A stretch of 64,000 bases of DNA, taken from positions 372,001-436,000 of the forward strand of contig NZ_JROG01000003.1 of NCBI RefSeq assembly GCF_000786215.1, written 5' to 3'. The translations under genes and the position numbers were made by a program. The stretch comes from Sphingomonas sp. 35-24ZXX. Its GTDB lineage: Bacteria > Pseudomonadota > Alphaproteobacteria > Sphingomonadales > Sphingomonadaceae. The notes beneath the pieces are model-generated. The model saw only the letters and a program-made list of their open reading frames with translations. It was not told where the DNA came from and did not search any database. This document shows positions 41,368-50,518 of this stretch, one piece after another. How positions within the stretch are numbered: position 1 is the first letter of the stretch; every line of letters starts with the position of its first letter.

Positions 41368-42648
41368 ATGCACAATGAAACGACCGTGAAGCCCGCCCGC
41401 GTTGCCGAAACGACCGACCCTGCTCCAGGCTTCCCGCTGGGCACGCGCGAGCTGGTAGCGATGATGGCCGCGCTGATGGCGCTGAATGCGCTCGCGATCG
41501 ATGCAATCCTTCCCGCATTCCCCGCACTCGGCGCAGCGTTCGATGTCGCCAGCCCCAACGACCGCCAATTTGTCATCAGCAGCTATTTGATGGGCATGGG
41601 GTTGGGATCGCTGTTCTATGGCCCGATCGGCGACCGTTATGGACGCAAGCCCGTGCTGCTGGGGTCGGTAACGTTCTACGTCATCTTCGGGCTGTCGAGC
41701 GCATTTTCACCCGATTTCGATACCCTGCTGATGCTGCGCTTCGCGCAAGGCTTTGCCGCAGCGGCGATGGGCGTGCTGGTGATTTCGGTGATCCGCGACA
41801 TCTTCTCCGGCGATCGCATGGCCAGTTTCATGTCGATCATTTTCATCGTCTTCATGGCGGTGCCCGTCATCGCGCCGACGGTCGGACAGCTGATCCTGTA
41901 TTTCGCCCAATGGCAGTTCATCTTCATCCTGCTCGCGGTAATGGGCAGCGCGGTCGGCATCTGGGTCTGGCTGCGCCTGCCCGAAACGCTGCGCCCCGAG
42001 AACGTCATTCCGATCCGGCTCGATTCGATCGGCAGCACCTGGTTCAAGGTGGTGTTCAACCGCACCGGCTTTGGCCATGTCGCCGCCGGTGGCTTGCTGA
42101 TGGGCGCGATGTTCGGCTTCCTCAACAGCTCGCAGCAGATCTTTTCCGAAGTGTTCGGAGCGCCTGACCTGTTCCCTTATGCGTTTGCCGCCGTGGCAGG
42201 CGCGATGGCGGTGTCCAACTGGTTCAACAGCCGGATCGTCGAGCGCTTCGGCGCGCGCCGGGTGTCGCAGTCCGCGTTGCTCGCGTTCCTCGTGCTGTCG
42301 GGCCTTCAGATTGGTGCCGCACTGATGCCGGGCGAACCGATGGCGCTGTTCCTGGTCATCGTCGCGCTCAACATGGCGATGGTCGGCTTCATCGGTGCGA
42401 ATTTCGGGTCGATCGCAATGGAGCCGTTCGGCGCGATGGCAGGCGCGGCCTCGTCGTTCCAGATGGCGTTTCGGACCGTTCTGGGCGCCGGGATCGGCGC
42501 GGTCGTCGGCCAGGCGTTCGATGGCACCACGCTGCCGATGGCGATCGGATTTCTGACCTGCGGTGTGCTCGCCCTGCTGGTGATCTTCTGGGCGGAAAAG
42601 GGCCAGCTCTTCCGCCGCCCCGGGACCTGCCCCAAGTCTCCGATGTAA
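41368..42648 (+). CDS. Multidrug efflux MFS transporter, Bcr/CflA family
   Basis: The protein has 426 residues from ATG 41368 (several in-frame ATGs upstream, no clear ribosome binding site, so the start is uncertain). Twelve transmembrane helices, the A-motif GPIGDRYGRKPVLLG between helices 2 and 3, and helix 1 with AIDAILPAFPALG as in Bcr/CflA members. They export drugs such as bicyclomycin or sulfonamides by proton antiport. It ends in a strong terminator shared with the convergent permease. Confidence 0.86.
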   Translation: MHNETTVKPARVAETTDPAPGFPLGTRELVAMMAALMALNALAIDAILPAFPALGAAFDVASPNDRQFVISSYLMGMGLGSLFYGPIGDRYGRKPVLLGSVTFYVIFGLSSAFSPDFDTLLMLRFAQGFAAAAMGVLVISVIRDIFSGDRMASFMSIIFIVFMAVPVIAPTVGQLILYFAQWQFIFILLAVMGSAVGIWVWLRLPETLRPENVIPIRLDSIGSTWFKVVFNRTGFGHVAAGGLLMGAMFGFLNSSQQIFSEVFGAPDLFPYAFAAVAGAMAVSNWFNSRIVERFGARRVSQSALLAFLVLSGLQIGAALMPGEPMALFLVIVALNMAMVGFIGANFGSIAMEPFGAMAGAASSFQMAFRTVLGAGIGAVVGQAFDGTTLPMAIGFLTCGVLALLVIFWAEKGQLFRRPGTCPKSPM

Positions 42649-42664
42649 GGGTTTTCCTGCACCC

Positions 42665-42697
42665 AAAAAAAAACCCCGGCGGTTCGCGCCGGGGTTC
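42665..42697. terminator. Bidirectional intrinsic terminator
   Basis: Perfect 10-bp stem AACCCCGGCG / CGCCGGGGTT (42672-42681 and 42687-42696) with loop GTTCG. On the minus strand the stem is followed by a run of Ts (42673-42665 read as T), ideal for the amino-acid permease ending at 42708. On the plus strand the tail is TTCTTCTG, usable for the MFS gene ending at 42648. Confidence 0.9.
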
Positions 42698-42707
42698 TTC
42701 TGTTCGA

Positions 42708-44255
42708 TCAATGGGGCAGAACGCCCGGTTCGTCGTCGACCACTTCGACGATGCCCTTGCCCAGATGGCTCGATTTGTAGCCGTAGAGGTAATAAACCAC
42801 CAGACCGATCGCCGCCCATGCGGGTAGCACGATCATCGCCTCGAACGGCAGATTGAGGAACAGGAAGATGCATCCTGCGATCGTGGCAGGCCCGACCAGC
42901 CACAGAGCCGGCGTCCGGAACAGACGCTCGCGATCGGGATCGGTCTTGCGCAGCATCATCACCGCGATCGCCACCATCATGAACGCATAGAGCGTTCCGG
43001 CATTGGCGATATCGGCCAGCTGACCGACGGGCAGGAACGCCGCCGCAAAAGCCACGATGCCGCCGGTGATCGCCGTCACCACATAGGGCGTCTTCCACTT
43101 GGGGTGGATCTTCGACAGGCTCTCGGGCAGCAGGCCATCACGCGCCATCACGAAGAAGATGCGGGTCTGGCCGAACAGCAGGATAAGGATCACCGAAGGC
43201 AGCGCAACGAATGCTGCGATACCCAGCATGTTGCCGACGCCGCTGAAGCCGATCTCGCGCAGCACATGCGCCAGAGCTTCGTTCGAGCAGACCAGCATGT
43301 CGGCATATTGCGGCAGCGCGCACTGGCGGGCGAGCTCTTCCGATCCCGCCGGGAACGGAACGCCGCCCGGGCCCATGATCGGCTGGCCACCGATGGTGCC
43401 AACGGCGCCCGCAGCCACCAGAATGTAGAACACGGTGCAGATACCCAGGCTGCCGATCAGGCCGATCGGCACGTTGCGCTGCGGATTCTTGGTTTCCTCG
43501 GCGGCGGTCGAGACGGCATCGAAGCCGACATAGGCAAAGAAGATGGTCGCCGCAGCACCGACTGCGCCGACGCCCGATCCGAAGCCACCGAACACGCCTG
43601 CGGGCAGGAACGGATTGAAGTTCGACATCTCGGCCTGCGGCAGCGTCAGGATGATGAAGGCGGTCAGCGCGGTCACCTTGATCGCCACCAGCACGGCATT
43701 GACCTTGGCCGATTCACTGGTGCCGATCATCAGCAGCCAGGTCACCAGCAGGGCGATGATCACTGCAGGCAGGTTGATCACGCCGCCCGGTGCACCGCCG
43801 AGGGCCAGCGGCCCCGCGGTAAGATAGGCGGGGAGCGATATCCCGAAAAACTCGTTCAATATCGTGCCTGTGAAATAGCCGGACCACCCGACCGACACCG
43901 CGCTCGCCGCTACCGCATATTCCAGCACCAGCGCCCAGCCGACCGTCCAGGCGAGCAATTCGCCCATCACCGAATAGGTATAGGTGTAAGCCGACCCCGC
44001 AACGGGGATCATCGCGGCGATTTCAGCATAGCAAAGCGCGGCAACGATGCAGATCAGCCCTGCAATCGCGAAGGCGAGCATCAGGCCGGGTCCGGCCTTC
44101 TGGGCGCCTGCCGAGGTCAGCACGAAGATACCGGTGCCGATCACGCAGCCAATGCCGAAAAGGGTCAGCTGAAACCAACCCAGGGTCGGATGCAGCGATT
44201 TCTTCTTTGCCGTCGCCAGAATGGCGTCGAGCGATTTGACACGCGCAAATTTCAT
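42708..44255 (-). CDS. APC-family cationic/neutral amino acid permease
   Basis: The protein has 515 residues with 12 or more transmembrane helices. GIGCVIGTGIFVLTSAGA is the APC signature in helix 1, and the AAEETKNPQRNVPIGL loop with Glu-Glu-Thr follows helix 6. Closest visible style is the CAT/YfnA-type group with a C-terminal helical tail. It probably imports amino acids with H+ or Na+. A perfect hairpin (44314-44333) lies about 60 bases upstream of its start. Confidence 0.9.
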   Translation of the reverse strand: MKFARVKSLDAILATAKKKSLHPTLGWFQLTLFGIGCVIGTGIFVLTSAGAQKAGPGLMLAFAIAGLICIVAALCYAEIAAMIPVAGSAYTYTYSVMGELLAWTVGWALVLEYAVAASAVSVGWSGYFTGTILNEFFGISLPAYLTAGPLALGGAPGGVINLPAVIIALLVTWLLMIGTSESAKVNAVLVAIKVTALTAFIILTLPQAEMSNFNPFLPAGVFGGFGSGVGAVGAAATIFFAYVGFDAVSTAAEETKNPQRNVPIGLIGSLGICTVFYILVAAGAVGTIGGQPIMGPGGVPFPAGSEELARQCALPQYADMLVCSNEALAHVLREIGFSGVGNMLGIAAFVALPSVILILLFGQTRIFFVMARDGLLPESLSKIHPKWKTPYVVTAITGGIVAFAAAFLPVGQLADIANAGTLYAFMMVAIAVMMLRKTDPDRERLFRTPALWLVGPATIAGCIFLFLNLPFEAMIVLPAWAAIGLVVYYLYGYKSSHLGKGIVEVVDDEPGVLPH

Positions 44256-44313
44256 GATGTGTACGATTTCCCACCCTTGGCGGGCCTATAGCCAGCCGGT
44301 TGCGTCCCGGGGG

Positions 44314-44333
44314 TGTGCCCCCTGTGGGGCACA
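44314..44333. promoter_or_regulatory. GC-rich perfect hairpin upstream of the permease
   Basis: TGTGCCCC (44314-44321) and GGGGCACA (44326-44333) with a 4-base loop. It lies between the pentapeptide-LprI gene and the permease (ATG 44255), in the permease 5' leader on the minus strand. No U-run follows it, so it could be an attenuation or operator element rather than a terminator. Confidence 0.3.
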
Positions 44334-44397
44334 GGATTAGCGCCTTTTCACGCGCTGGCAACCGGCTTGTCACCGTCCTGTCGCATCCCGGGCCGCC

Positions 44398-45957
44398 TCA
44401 CGGCTCCATTCCGGCGCGGTTGGCATAGGATTCGACGATGGCATCGGGAAGCGCGATGCGGCGCATCGGACCGAAGGCAGCGCGCGCACCGCAGCTGACG
44501 TAATCGGCGCTCGCTTCTGCCTCGTCGCCGCTCGGCCTGCCACTGGCAAACACCGTCAGCCAGTCGCCGCGCATCTGGAAGATGCTGACACGCCCCTGGG
44601 TGGTCGGATCGCGCAGGCCGTACCAGCCCGTCGCCGGGTCGAGCCGAAGCCCGGAGGCCCCAAGGCTGCAGGTATGGGCGTTCGCGCCGATGGATTCGCC
44701 GCTGGCCGCATAGCTGCCATCGGCTGCCCGGGCGACATGCACATATCCGAGGGAGGCCTTTGCCAGCAGTGGCGCAATCCTTGCGAACAGGCCGCTCGCG
44801 CGGATGGCATCGCTCAGCGGCAGCTCGTCATCGATGAACAGCGCTCCCCTGCCCGGTGCCAGCCAGTCGCGCTCTCCTTGCATCCCCAAGAGCTTCGACT
44901 GACGCTCGGCATAGACCGTGCGCAAGCAGTCCGAGGGATATTCCTTCGTCATGCAGCCATCGCGCGTCTTGAGCCATTGTCGCTGATCGGCGACGATCGC
45001 GGGGCGTGCCTTGCGCAGTTCGGCAAACAGCGCGCCGAGCTCGCGATCGGCTTGCGCGAGGTCGCCGGCATCCGGATGGCAGACCGCCTTCTCCGCAGCG
45101 CTGGCGGCCTTGGCGCAATCGAACGATGGCCCCGTCGCCCGGCTGGCCATGATGGCAGCATCGTCAATGAGCGCCTGCGCTTCGGCCGCGCTCAGCTCGA
45201 TCCGGCTGTCGCCACCCACCAGCACCAGCGGATGCACGATCATCCTTCCCTTCAGGCTGGCAAGCTGGCCGGGTGACAGCTCGGTGCGATCGAGAATGGC
45301 CCCTTCCAGATCGAAAGCGTCCAGCCCGTAACGGCGGAAGCTGCTCAGCGCCGCGCCGCTGAAATTCGTTCCGCGCGCCAGGACGGGCCGCGCGTCTCCC
45401 TGTAGCGGGCAGCCATCCGACAGCGTGATCCCGCACGAAAATGCGAATTCGGTCAGGTTCGCGCCATCGAGGTTCCACCCGTCGATGCTTCCGTCAAACC
45501 ATCCACCTTCGAGCATCCCGCCGCTGAAATCGGCCTTGTCCGCCTTGACGTTGGTCAGGATGGCATCGCGAAACAGCACCCCGGGCGCGCGCATGCCCGA
45601 CAGCGACGCTTCGGACAGATCCGTCTTGAAAAAGCCGATTCCCGGCGCGTTCGCTCCGTTCCAGACGCTGCCCTTGAGGGTGCTCTCGACAAAGCAGGTA
45701 GCGCCAAGCGTGACGCGGCGGAAATCCCATTCGGAAAAATCCCCGCCTTGGACGATCGCGCCCGTGCCAACCATCTGGGCGAGCTGCGCGGGGCTGGTCA
45801 CCGTGGTGCCGTCGATGGTCCTGACATCGTCCGCCGCGGGACGTTCGCCCCAAAGGTCACCCAGCATCGCCTCGCAAGGAACAGGCGGCCGCGCGAGCGC
45901 AGGCGAGCATGACAGGATCGCCACAACACCGAGCACCAACCCACGCAGCATGGCCAT
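44398..45957 (-). CDS. Exported pentapeptide-repeat protein with LprI (DUF1311) domain
   Basis: The protein has 519 residues; an ATG two codons in is also possible. A signal peptide (1-22, ending ALA) is followed by degenerate pentapeptide repeats at about 68-222 (for example FSEWDFRRVTL, WNLDGANLTEFAF and FDLEGAILDRTEL), which should fold as a right-handed beta helix. Residues about 279-357 are an LprI/DUF1311-like domain with its four cysteines (281, 293, 335 and 344). The remaining 150 residues have no family I recognise. LprI of Mycobacterium inhibits lysozyme. The combination with pentapeptide repeats in one secreted chain is not something I know to be described. Function unknown. Confidence 0.75.
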   Translation of the reverse strand: MAMLRGLVLGVVAILSCSPALARPPVPCEAMLGDLWGERPAADDVRTIDGTTVTSPAQLAQMVGTGAIVQGGDFSEWDFRRVTLGATCFVESTLKGSVWNGANAPGIGFFKTDLSEASLSGMRAPGVLFRDAILTNVKADKADFSGGMLEGGWFDGSIDGWNLDGANLTEFAFSCGITLSDGCPLQGDARPVLARGTNFSGAALSSFRRYGLDAFDLEGAILDRTELSPGQLASLKGRMIVHPLVLVGGDSRIELSAAEAQALIDDAAIMASRATGPSFDCAKAASAAEKAVCHPDAGDLAQADRELGALFAELRKARPAIVADQRQWLKTRDGCMTKEYPSDCLRTVYAERQSKLLGMQGERDWLAPGRGALFIDDELPLSDAIRASGLFARIAPLLAKASLGYVHVARAADGSYAASGESIGANAHTCSLGASGLRLDPATGWYGLRDPTTQGRVSIFQMRGDWLTVFASGRPSGDEAEASADYVSCGARAAFGPMRRIALPDAIVESYANRAGMEP

Positions 45958-45996
45958 TCTCCCTCGCTTTGGCCTCCATCCATCGACGGGCCGGAT

Positions 45997-46377
45997 TCAG
46001 CCCTGCATCAGCATCGGCCCCAACGGCCGCCCGGCGAACAGATGGACGTGGAGGTGCGGAACCTCCTGATGCGCATCGAGGCCGATGTTGGCGAGCAGCC
46101 GATAGCCTGGAGCGACGAGACCAAGCTTGCGGGCCACCTCGCCGACACCGCGCACGAAGGCCGCGATCTGCTCGTCGGTGCCGCGCGCCGAAAAGTCGTC
46201 CCAGCTGACGAACGGCGCCTTGGGAATCACCAGCACATGGGTGGGAGCCTGCGGATTGATATCGTGGAACGCCAGCACGTGATCATCCTCATGCACCTTG
46301 TTGCAAGGGATCTCGCCGCGCAGGATCTTGGCGAAGATGTTCTGGTCGTCATACGGCAAAGTCGGGTCAATCGGCAT
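45997..46377 (-). CDS. HIT-family (histidine triad) hydrolase
   Basis: The protein has 126 residues. The triad motif HLHVHLF is near the end and is preceded by conserved segments ENIFAKILRGEIPCNKVHED-like (here NIFAKILRGEIPCNKV) and HVLVIPKAP. Of the HINT/Hint group, which cleaves aminoacyl- or acyl-AMP. It follows hisE by six bases on the same strand, a frequent pairing. Confidence 0.93.
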   Translation of the reverse strand: MPIDPTLPYDDQNIFAKILRGEIPCNKVHEDDHVLAFHDINPQAPTHVLVIPKAPFVSWDDFSARGTDEQIAAFVRGVGEVARKLGLVAPGYRLLANIGLDAHQEVPHLHVHLFAGRPLGPMLMQG

Positions 46378-46383
46378 GATCGG

Positions 46384-46707
46384 TCATTCCTTGGGTCGCG
46401 ACAGTTTTTCGGCAATGCCCGACGTCCCTTCGCGGGCATCGAGCTCGGCAAGCACCTGATCCCAGCTGAGCCCCATATCGGCCAGCAGGACGAGCAGATG
46501 GAACAGCAGGTCGGCGCTTTCGCTGACCACGCCCTTGGCGTCGCCCTGGATCGCGGCGATCACGGTTTCGACCGCTTCCTCGCCGATCTTCTGGGCGATG
46601 CGCGGACGGCCGCGGGCGCTGAGCCTGGCGACATAGCTGCTATCGGGCGACGCACCGCGCCGCTCCGCAATGACGGCCTCGAGCCGCTGGATGATGGGGT
46701 CTGCCAT
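46384..46707 (-). CDS. hisE: Phosphoribosyl-ATP pyrophosphatase
   Basis: The protein has 107 residues from ATG 46707; an earlier in-frame start exists. HisE motif: KIGEEAVETVIAAIQGD with the acidic residues, and SESADLLFHLLVLL. It converts PR-ATP to PR-AMP in histidine synthesis. It is separated from the rest of the his genes by a small PEP-CTERM-like gene. Confidence 0.95.
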   Translation of the reverse strand: MADPIIQRLEAVIAERRGASPDSSYVARLSARGRPRIAQKIGEEAVETVIAAIQGDAKGVVSESADLLFHLLVLLADMGLSWDQVLAELDAREGTSGIAEKLSRPKE

Positions 46708-46779
46708 GGACAAGGCTGTGCGCGCAGGCCGCGCCTGCGTCAAGACACCGCCGTCATATGCGGTGTGCCGGGGCCGGCA

Positions 46780-47058
46780 CTATTCGGGCGGATCGCTGCG
46801 CTTGCGGGTCGATGCCCAGCGGCCGATCAGCAGCCCGGCGATACCCATAAACAGAAGGCCCAGATTGCCGGGCTCGGCGATCTCGATCCACTCGCGAATA
46901 CCTTCGGCGCGGGTCAGCCCGTCCAGCGTGACGCGAGTCAGCGCATTGGCATGGGCAGACGTCGAAAGGCCCAGCCACGTCACCAGCACCAGTGCATGCC
47001 GCACGGTCATCAACACCTTGATCAGGCCGGGTTTCATTTCGAGACACTTCATGCGCAA
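46780..47058 (-). CDS. Tiny exported protein with PEP-CTERM-like anchor
   Basis: The protein has 92 residues or fewer; starts at 47052 or 47037 are as likely, since no clear Shine-Dalgarno decides. A signal peptide is followed by only about 30 mature residues (LTRVTLDGLTRAEGIREWIEI), then the tail AEPGNLGLLFMGIAGLLIGRWASTRKR: a Glu-Pro start, a hydrophobic helix and an Arg/Lys cluster. This is a PEP-CTERM (exosortase) sorting signal with the first P replaced. It lies between hisF and hisE on the same strand. No exosortase is in the window. Confidence 0.55.
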   Translation of the reverse strand: MRMKCLEMKPGLIKVLMTVRHALVLVTWLGLSTSAHANALTRVTLDGLTRAEGIREWIEIAEPGNLGLLFMGIAGLLIGRWASTRKRSDPPE

Positions 47059-47135
47059 TGGTTAAGCAAGGGGTTTGCCAAACTGACCAACACCGCACGA
47101 ATGCGGCGCTTCAATGGTTAACGGCCCTGCCCTGC

Positions 47136-47150
47136 TGACAACATTTGTCA
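47136..47150. promoter_or_regulatory. 15-bp palindrome between hisF and the PEP-CTERM-like gene
   Basis: TGACAA-CAT-TTGTCA has perfect 6-base arms. On the minus strand TTGACA also appears as a possible -35 element upstream of the small gene, so this could be its promoter/operator. A second short inverted repeat (TCCGA-CAA-TCGGA, 47156-47168) is next to it. The rest of the 130-base gap holds nothing I can name. Confidence 0.35.
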
Positions 47151-47188
47151 AGCTATCCGACAATCGGACTGCCGCAAGTCATGTAAAA

Positions 47189-47956
47189 TCAGTGTGATCG
47201 CGCAGGCAACCCGGCAGCGGCAAGCGCGCGGTGCGCATCGGCGATGCTGGCCTCGCCGAAATGGAAGATCGAGGCTGCCAGCACGGCGCTGGCATGACCC
47301 TGCGTCACGCCTTCGACCAGATGCCCGATATGACCGACCCCGCCGCTGGCGACCACCGGGATATCGACCTGATCGGCAATGGTGCGGATCAGCTCCAGAT
47401 CATAGCCATCGCGCGTGCCGTCGCGATCCATCGACGTCACCAGCAGTTCGCCTGCGCCCAGCCTGGTCAGGTTGAGTGCGTGCTCGATCGCATCGATCCC
47501 GGTGGCCTTGCGTCCGCCATGGGTGAAGATTTCCCAGCCTTCGCCATCAGCGCGCCTGCGCGCATCGATCGATGCGACCACGCACTGGCTGCCGAAGCGC
47601 TCGGCGATGTCGCCCACTACCTCTGGCCGCGCAACGGCGGCGCTGTTGATCGCAACCTTGTCGGCCCCTGCCAGCAGCAATGCGCGCGCGTCCTCGGCGC
47701 TGCGGACGCCGCCCCCGACGGTGACCGGCATGAAGCACACTTCAGCAGTCCGGCGAACCACATCAATGATCGTTCCGCGCGCCTCGTGGCTCGCCGAGAT
47801 ATCGAGAAAGCACAGTTCATCCGCGCCCGCCGCATCATAGGCGCGGGCCTGTTCGACCGGATCGCCCGCATCGCGCAAGTCGACGAAGTTCACGCCCTTG
47901 ACCACGCGGCCATTGGCGACATCGAGACAGGGAATGACGCGGACGCGGACGCTCAT
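47189..47956 (-). CDS. hisF: Imidazole glycerol phosphate synthase subunit HisF
   Basis: The protein has 255 residues, a TIM barrel. Catalytic Asp in [16 protein letters not shown] at the start, then [12 protein letters not shown] and [11 protein letters not shown] and the second Asp in TSMDRDGT. With HisH it makes IGP and AICAR. It starts within the end of hisA (4-base overlap). Confidence 0.97.
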   Translation of the reverse strand: MSVRVRVIPCLDVANGRVVKGVNFVDLRDAGDPVEQARAYDAAGADELCFLDISASHEARGTIIDVVRRTAEVCFMPVTVGGGVRSAEDARALLLAGADKVAINSAAVARPEVVGDIAERFGSQCVVASIDARRRADGEGWEIFTHGGRKATGIDAIEHALNLTRLGAGELLVTSMDRDGTRDGYDLELIRTIADQVDIPVVASGGVGHIGHLVEGVTQGHASAVLAASIFHFGEASIADAHRALAAAGLPARSH

Positions 47957-48687
47957 CCGCGCGAAGCCATGGCAATCGCGGTGGCCAGGTCGAGCCGTCC
48001 GTCATACAGCGCGCGGCCCGTGATCACGCCCTCGATACCGTCATCGGCATGCAGGCTGAGCAGGTGAATGTCGTCGAGACCCTTCACGCCGCCGCTCGCG
48101 ATCACCGGAATGTCGGTGGTCCGGGCCAAAGCCACGGTCGCGTCGACATTGCAGCCCTTGAGCAGGCCGTCGCGTCCGACATCGGTGAACAGCAGGCTGG
48201 CGACACCAGCGTCCTCGAATCGGCGCGCCATGTCGGCGACCGGCACGTCGGAGACATCGGCCCAGCCATGGGTCGCGACCATGCCATCGCGCGCATCCAC
48301 CGCGACAACGATGCCGCCTTCAAAGGCCTTGGCCATGTCGCGCACGAATTCGGGGTCGGTCAGCGCAGCGGTGCCGATGACCACGCGGGCAACGCCCAGA
48401 TCGAACCAGCCTTCGACCGCTGCGCGGGTGCGGATTCCGCCGCCCAGCTGCAGATAGCCCGGGAAGCTCTGGATGATCGATTCGACCGCGGTGCGGTTGA
48501 CAGCCTCGCCGGCAAACGCGCCATCGAGGTCGACAACATGCAGATGCTGCGCGCCGGCTTCGGCAAACAGCACCGCCTGCGCTGCCGGGTCGTCACCATA
48601 GACGGTGGCGCGGTCCATGTCGCCTTCGGCCAGGCGGACGACCTGGCCACCCTTGAGGTCGATCGCAGGGAAGACAATGATGCTCAT
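47953..48687 (-). CDS. hisA: Phosphoribosylformimino-AICAR-P isomerase HisA
   Basis: The protein has 244 residues, a TIM barrel related to His[18 protein letters not shown] carries the catalytic Asp, and a second Asp lies in LFTDVGRDG. It isomerises ProFAR to PRFAR. It overlaps both hisH and hisF by four bases. Confidence 0.97.
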   Translation of the reverse strand: MSIIVFPAIDLKGGQVVRLAEGDMDRATVYGDDPAAQAVLFAEAGAQHLHVVDLDGAFAGEAVNRTAVESIIQSFPGYLQLGGGIRTRAAVEGWFDLGVARVVIGTAALTDPEFVRDMAKAFEGGIVVAVDARDGMVATHGWADVSDVPVADMARRFEDAGVASLLFTDVGRDGLLKGCNVDATVALARTTDIPVIASGGVKGLDDIHLLSLHADDGIEGVITGRALYDGRLDLATAIAMASRG

Positions 48688-49304
48688 GAAACGGTCCAGT
48701 CGAGGAAGCGGCGGAGCAGGCCGAGCCCATAGGCCTGGCTCTTTTCCGGGTGGAACTGCACGCCCAGGATATTGCCGCGCGAAACGGCAGCGGTGACGGG
48801 CGCGCCATGATCGGTCACGGCAGCGACATCGGCAGCATCGGCGGCCACGAAATGATAGCTGTGCAGGAAATACGCCTCGCCTGCCTCGATCAAAGGTGCG
48901 CCGACGGTCGGTACGACATCGTTCCAGCCCATATGCGGTATCTTGATCGCAGGCGCCGGATCCATCGCACCCACCTCGCCGGCGATCCAGCCAAGACCCC
49001 GATGCGTACCGTGCTCAAGCCCGCGCTCGGCGAGCAGTTGCATGCCGACGCAGATGCCCAGGAACGGCACCTTGTCGCCCAGCACGCGCGCCTCCAGCGC
49101 ATCGATCATGCCCGGAATTGCGCTCAGCCCGCCCATGCAGGCAGCAAAGGCACCGACGCCGGGCAGAACGATGCGATCTGCGGCACGGACGACTGCCGGG
49201 TCATCGGTCACGGCAATGTCGCCCGCACCGGCGGCCTTCAATGCATTGTGGACGCTGTGAAGATTGCCTGCGCCATAATCGATCAGCGCGGTCCGCTCAG
49301 CCAC
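48684..49304 (-). CDS. hisH: Imidazole glycerol phosphate synthase glutaminase subunit HisH
   Basis: The protein has 206 residues from GTG 49304 ([18 protein letters not shown]); this start overlaps the end of hisB by eight bases. A longer open frame (to 49382) is possible but would extend into hisB. Class I amidotransferase triad: [11 protein letters not shown] (Cys), FHPEKSQ (His and Glu). It supplies ammonia to HisF. Confidence 0.95.
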   Translation of the reverse strand: MAERTALIDYGAGNLHSVHNALKAAGAGDIAVTDDPAVVRAADRIVLPGVGAFAACMGGLSAIPGMIDALEARVLGDKVPFLGICVGMQLLAERGLEHGTHRGLGWIAGEVGAMDPAPAIKIPHMGWNDVVPTVGAPLIEAGEAYFLHSYHFVAADAADVAAVTDHGAPVTAAVSRGNILGVQFHPEKSQAYGLGLLRRFLDWTVS

Positions 49305-49890
49305 CCAGCACACCCTTGGTCGACGGAATGGCGCCCTGCTTGCGCGGGTCGATCTCGACGGCCAGCCGCATCGCACGGGCAAAGCCCTTGTAGATGCTCT
49401 CGCAGATATGGTGGTTGTTGGCGCCGTAGAGCAGTTCGATGTGCAGCGTCAGCCCGGCGGTCTGCGCGATCGAATGGAACCAGTGCTCGAACAGTTCGGT
49501 ATCCATCTCGCCCAACCGTGGCTGGCTGAAGGCAGCCTTCCACACCAGATAGGGCCGCCCCGAAATATCGACAGCCACGCGGCTCAGGGTCTCGTCCATC
49601 GGCGAATAGGCATGGCCGTAGCGGACGATACCGCCCTTGTCGCCCAGCGCCTGGACGATCGCCTGGCCAATGGCGAGCGCGCAATCCTCGGTCGTGTGGT
49701 GCTGGTCGACATGGAGGTCGCCCTTGATCCGGCAGGTCAGATCGATCAGCGAATGGCGCGAGAACTGCTCGACCATGTGATCGAGAAATCCGATGCCGGT
49801 CGAGACATCGAATTGCCCCGTTCCATCGAGATTCACCTCGACGAAAATGTCGGTTTCATGGGTCTTGCGTTCTATCCGGGCGGTGCGCAT
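49297..49890 (-). CDS. hisB: Imidazoleglycerol-phosphate dehydratase
   Basis: The protein has 197 residues, the monofunctional form. ATG 49890 has AGGG upstream. Metal-binding signatures HTTEDC (HHTTED, about 64-69), GFLDHM and the matching second set ([10 protein letters not shown]) define the fold. The open frame runs further upstream (to 50424) but that part is antisense to sspB and not real. First gene of the hisBHAF run. Confidence 0.97.
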   Translation of the reverse strand: MRTARIERKTHETDIFVEVNLDGTGQFDVSTGIGFLDHMVEQFSRHSLIDLTCRIKGDLHVDQHHTTEDCALAIGQAIVQALGDKGGIVRYGHAYSPMDETLSRVAVDISGRPYLVWKAAFSQPRLGEMDTELFEHWFHSIAQTAGLTLHIELLYGANNHHICESIYKGFARAMRLAVEIDPRKQGAIPSTKGVLGG

Positions 49891-50010
49891 GATGCGCCCT
49901 ATAATCACCTTGCCACGGCGCGCAACATTTTTGCCGCCGGGATGCGAGGCGGGCAGTTGCGTGGCATTAGCGCCTTGACCCTGCGCGTTTGACAGTCCAA
50001 CAAAATAGAC

Positions 50011-50484
50011 ATGAGCGACGATGCACCCGACAGCCTGATTCCCTACGACGAGATCGTCCAGGAAGCCTTGCGCGCGGTCGTCGGCCGTGTGCTCGGCGAA
50101 GTCGAGACCAACGGCCTGCCCGGCAGCCACCATTTCTACATTACCTTCAAGACCCGTTCGCCCGGCGTGGATATTCCGCGTCATCTGGTGGAACGCTTTC
50201 CCGACGAGATGACCATCGTGCTTCAGCAGAAGTTCTGGGATCTCAAGGTCGAGAAAACCGGTTTTTCGGTGGGGCTGAGCTTCAACCGCGTTCCGGCGCA
50301 CCTGTTCATTCCGTTCAGCGCGATCACCGCATTTGTCGACCCGGCGGTCGATTTCGGCCTGCAGTTCCAGGTGGCGGGTGATACGCCTCCTCCCGAGCCG
50401 CATGAGGCAGCAGAAAATGACCACCCCGGCGGCGATGGCGACGGTTCCAACGTGGTGAGCGTGGACTTCGGCAAGCGCAAGTAA
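50011..50484 (+). CDS. sspB: SspB-like ClpXP adaptor (stringent starvation protein B)
   Basis: The protein has 157 residues. The SspB core is clear: [32 protein letters not shown] and a following strand pattern that binds ssrA tags. The C-terminal tail is acidic and flexible, then ends in [10 protein letters not shown], the short ClpX-binding motif. It delivers tagged peptides to ClpXP. Divergent from hisB. Confidence 0.92.
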   Translation: MSDDAPDSLIPYDEIVQEALRAVVGRVLGEVETNGLPGSHHFYITFKTRSPGVDIPRHLVERFPDEMTIVLQQKFWDLKVEKTGFSVGLSFNRVPAHLFIPFSAITAFVDPAVDFGLQFQVAGDTPPPEPHEAAENDHPGGDGDGSNVVSVDFGKRK

Positions 50485-50518
50485 CGCTTATCGCGCCGCC
50501 CCTGACGGACGATTGCCA

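Noticed and set aside
41707-43098. Minus-strand 463-codon frame over the efflux and permease genes
   Set aside because: It crosses a strong terminator and both real genes, and is rich in His, Arg and Asp as shadow frames are.
49891-50424. Upstream extension of the hisB frame
   Set aside because: This part is antisense to sspB and lacks HisB similarity; MRTARIERK at 49890 is the normal HisB start.
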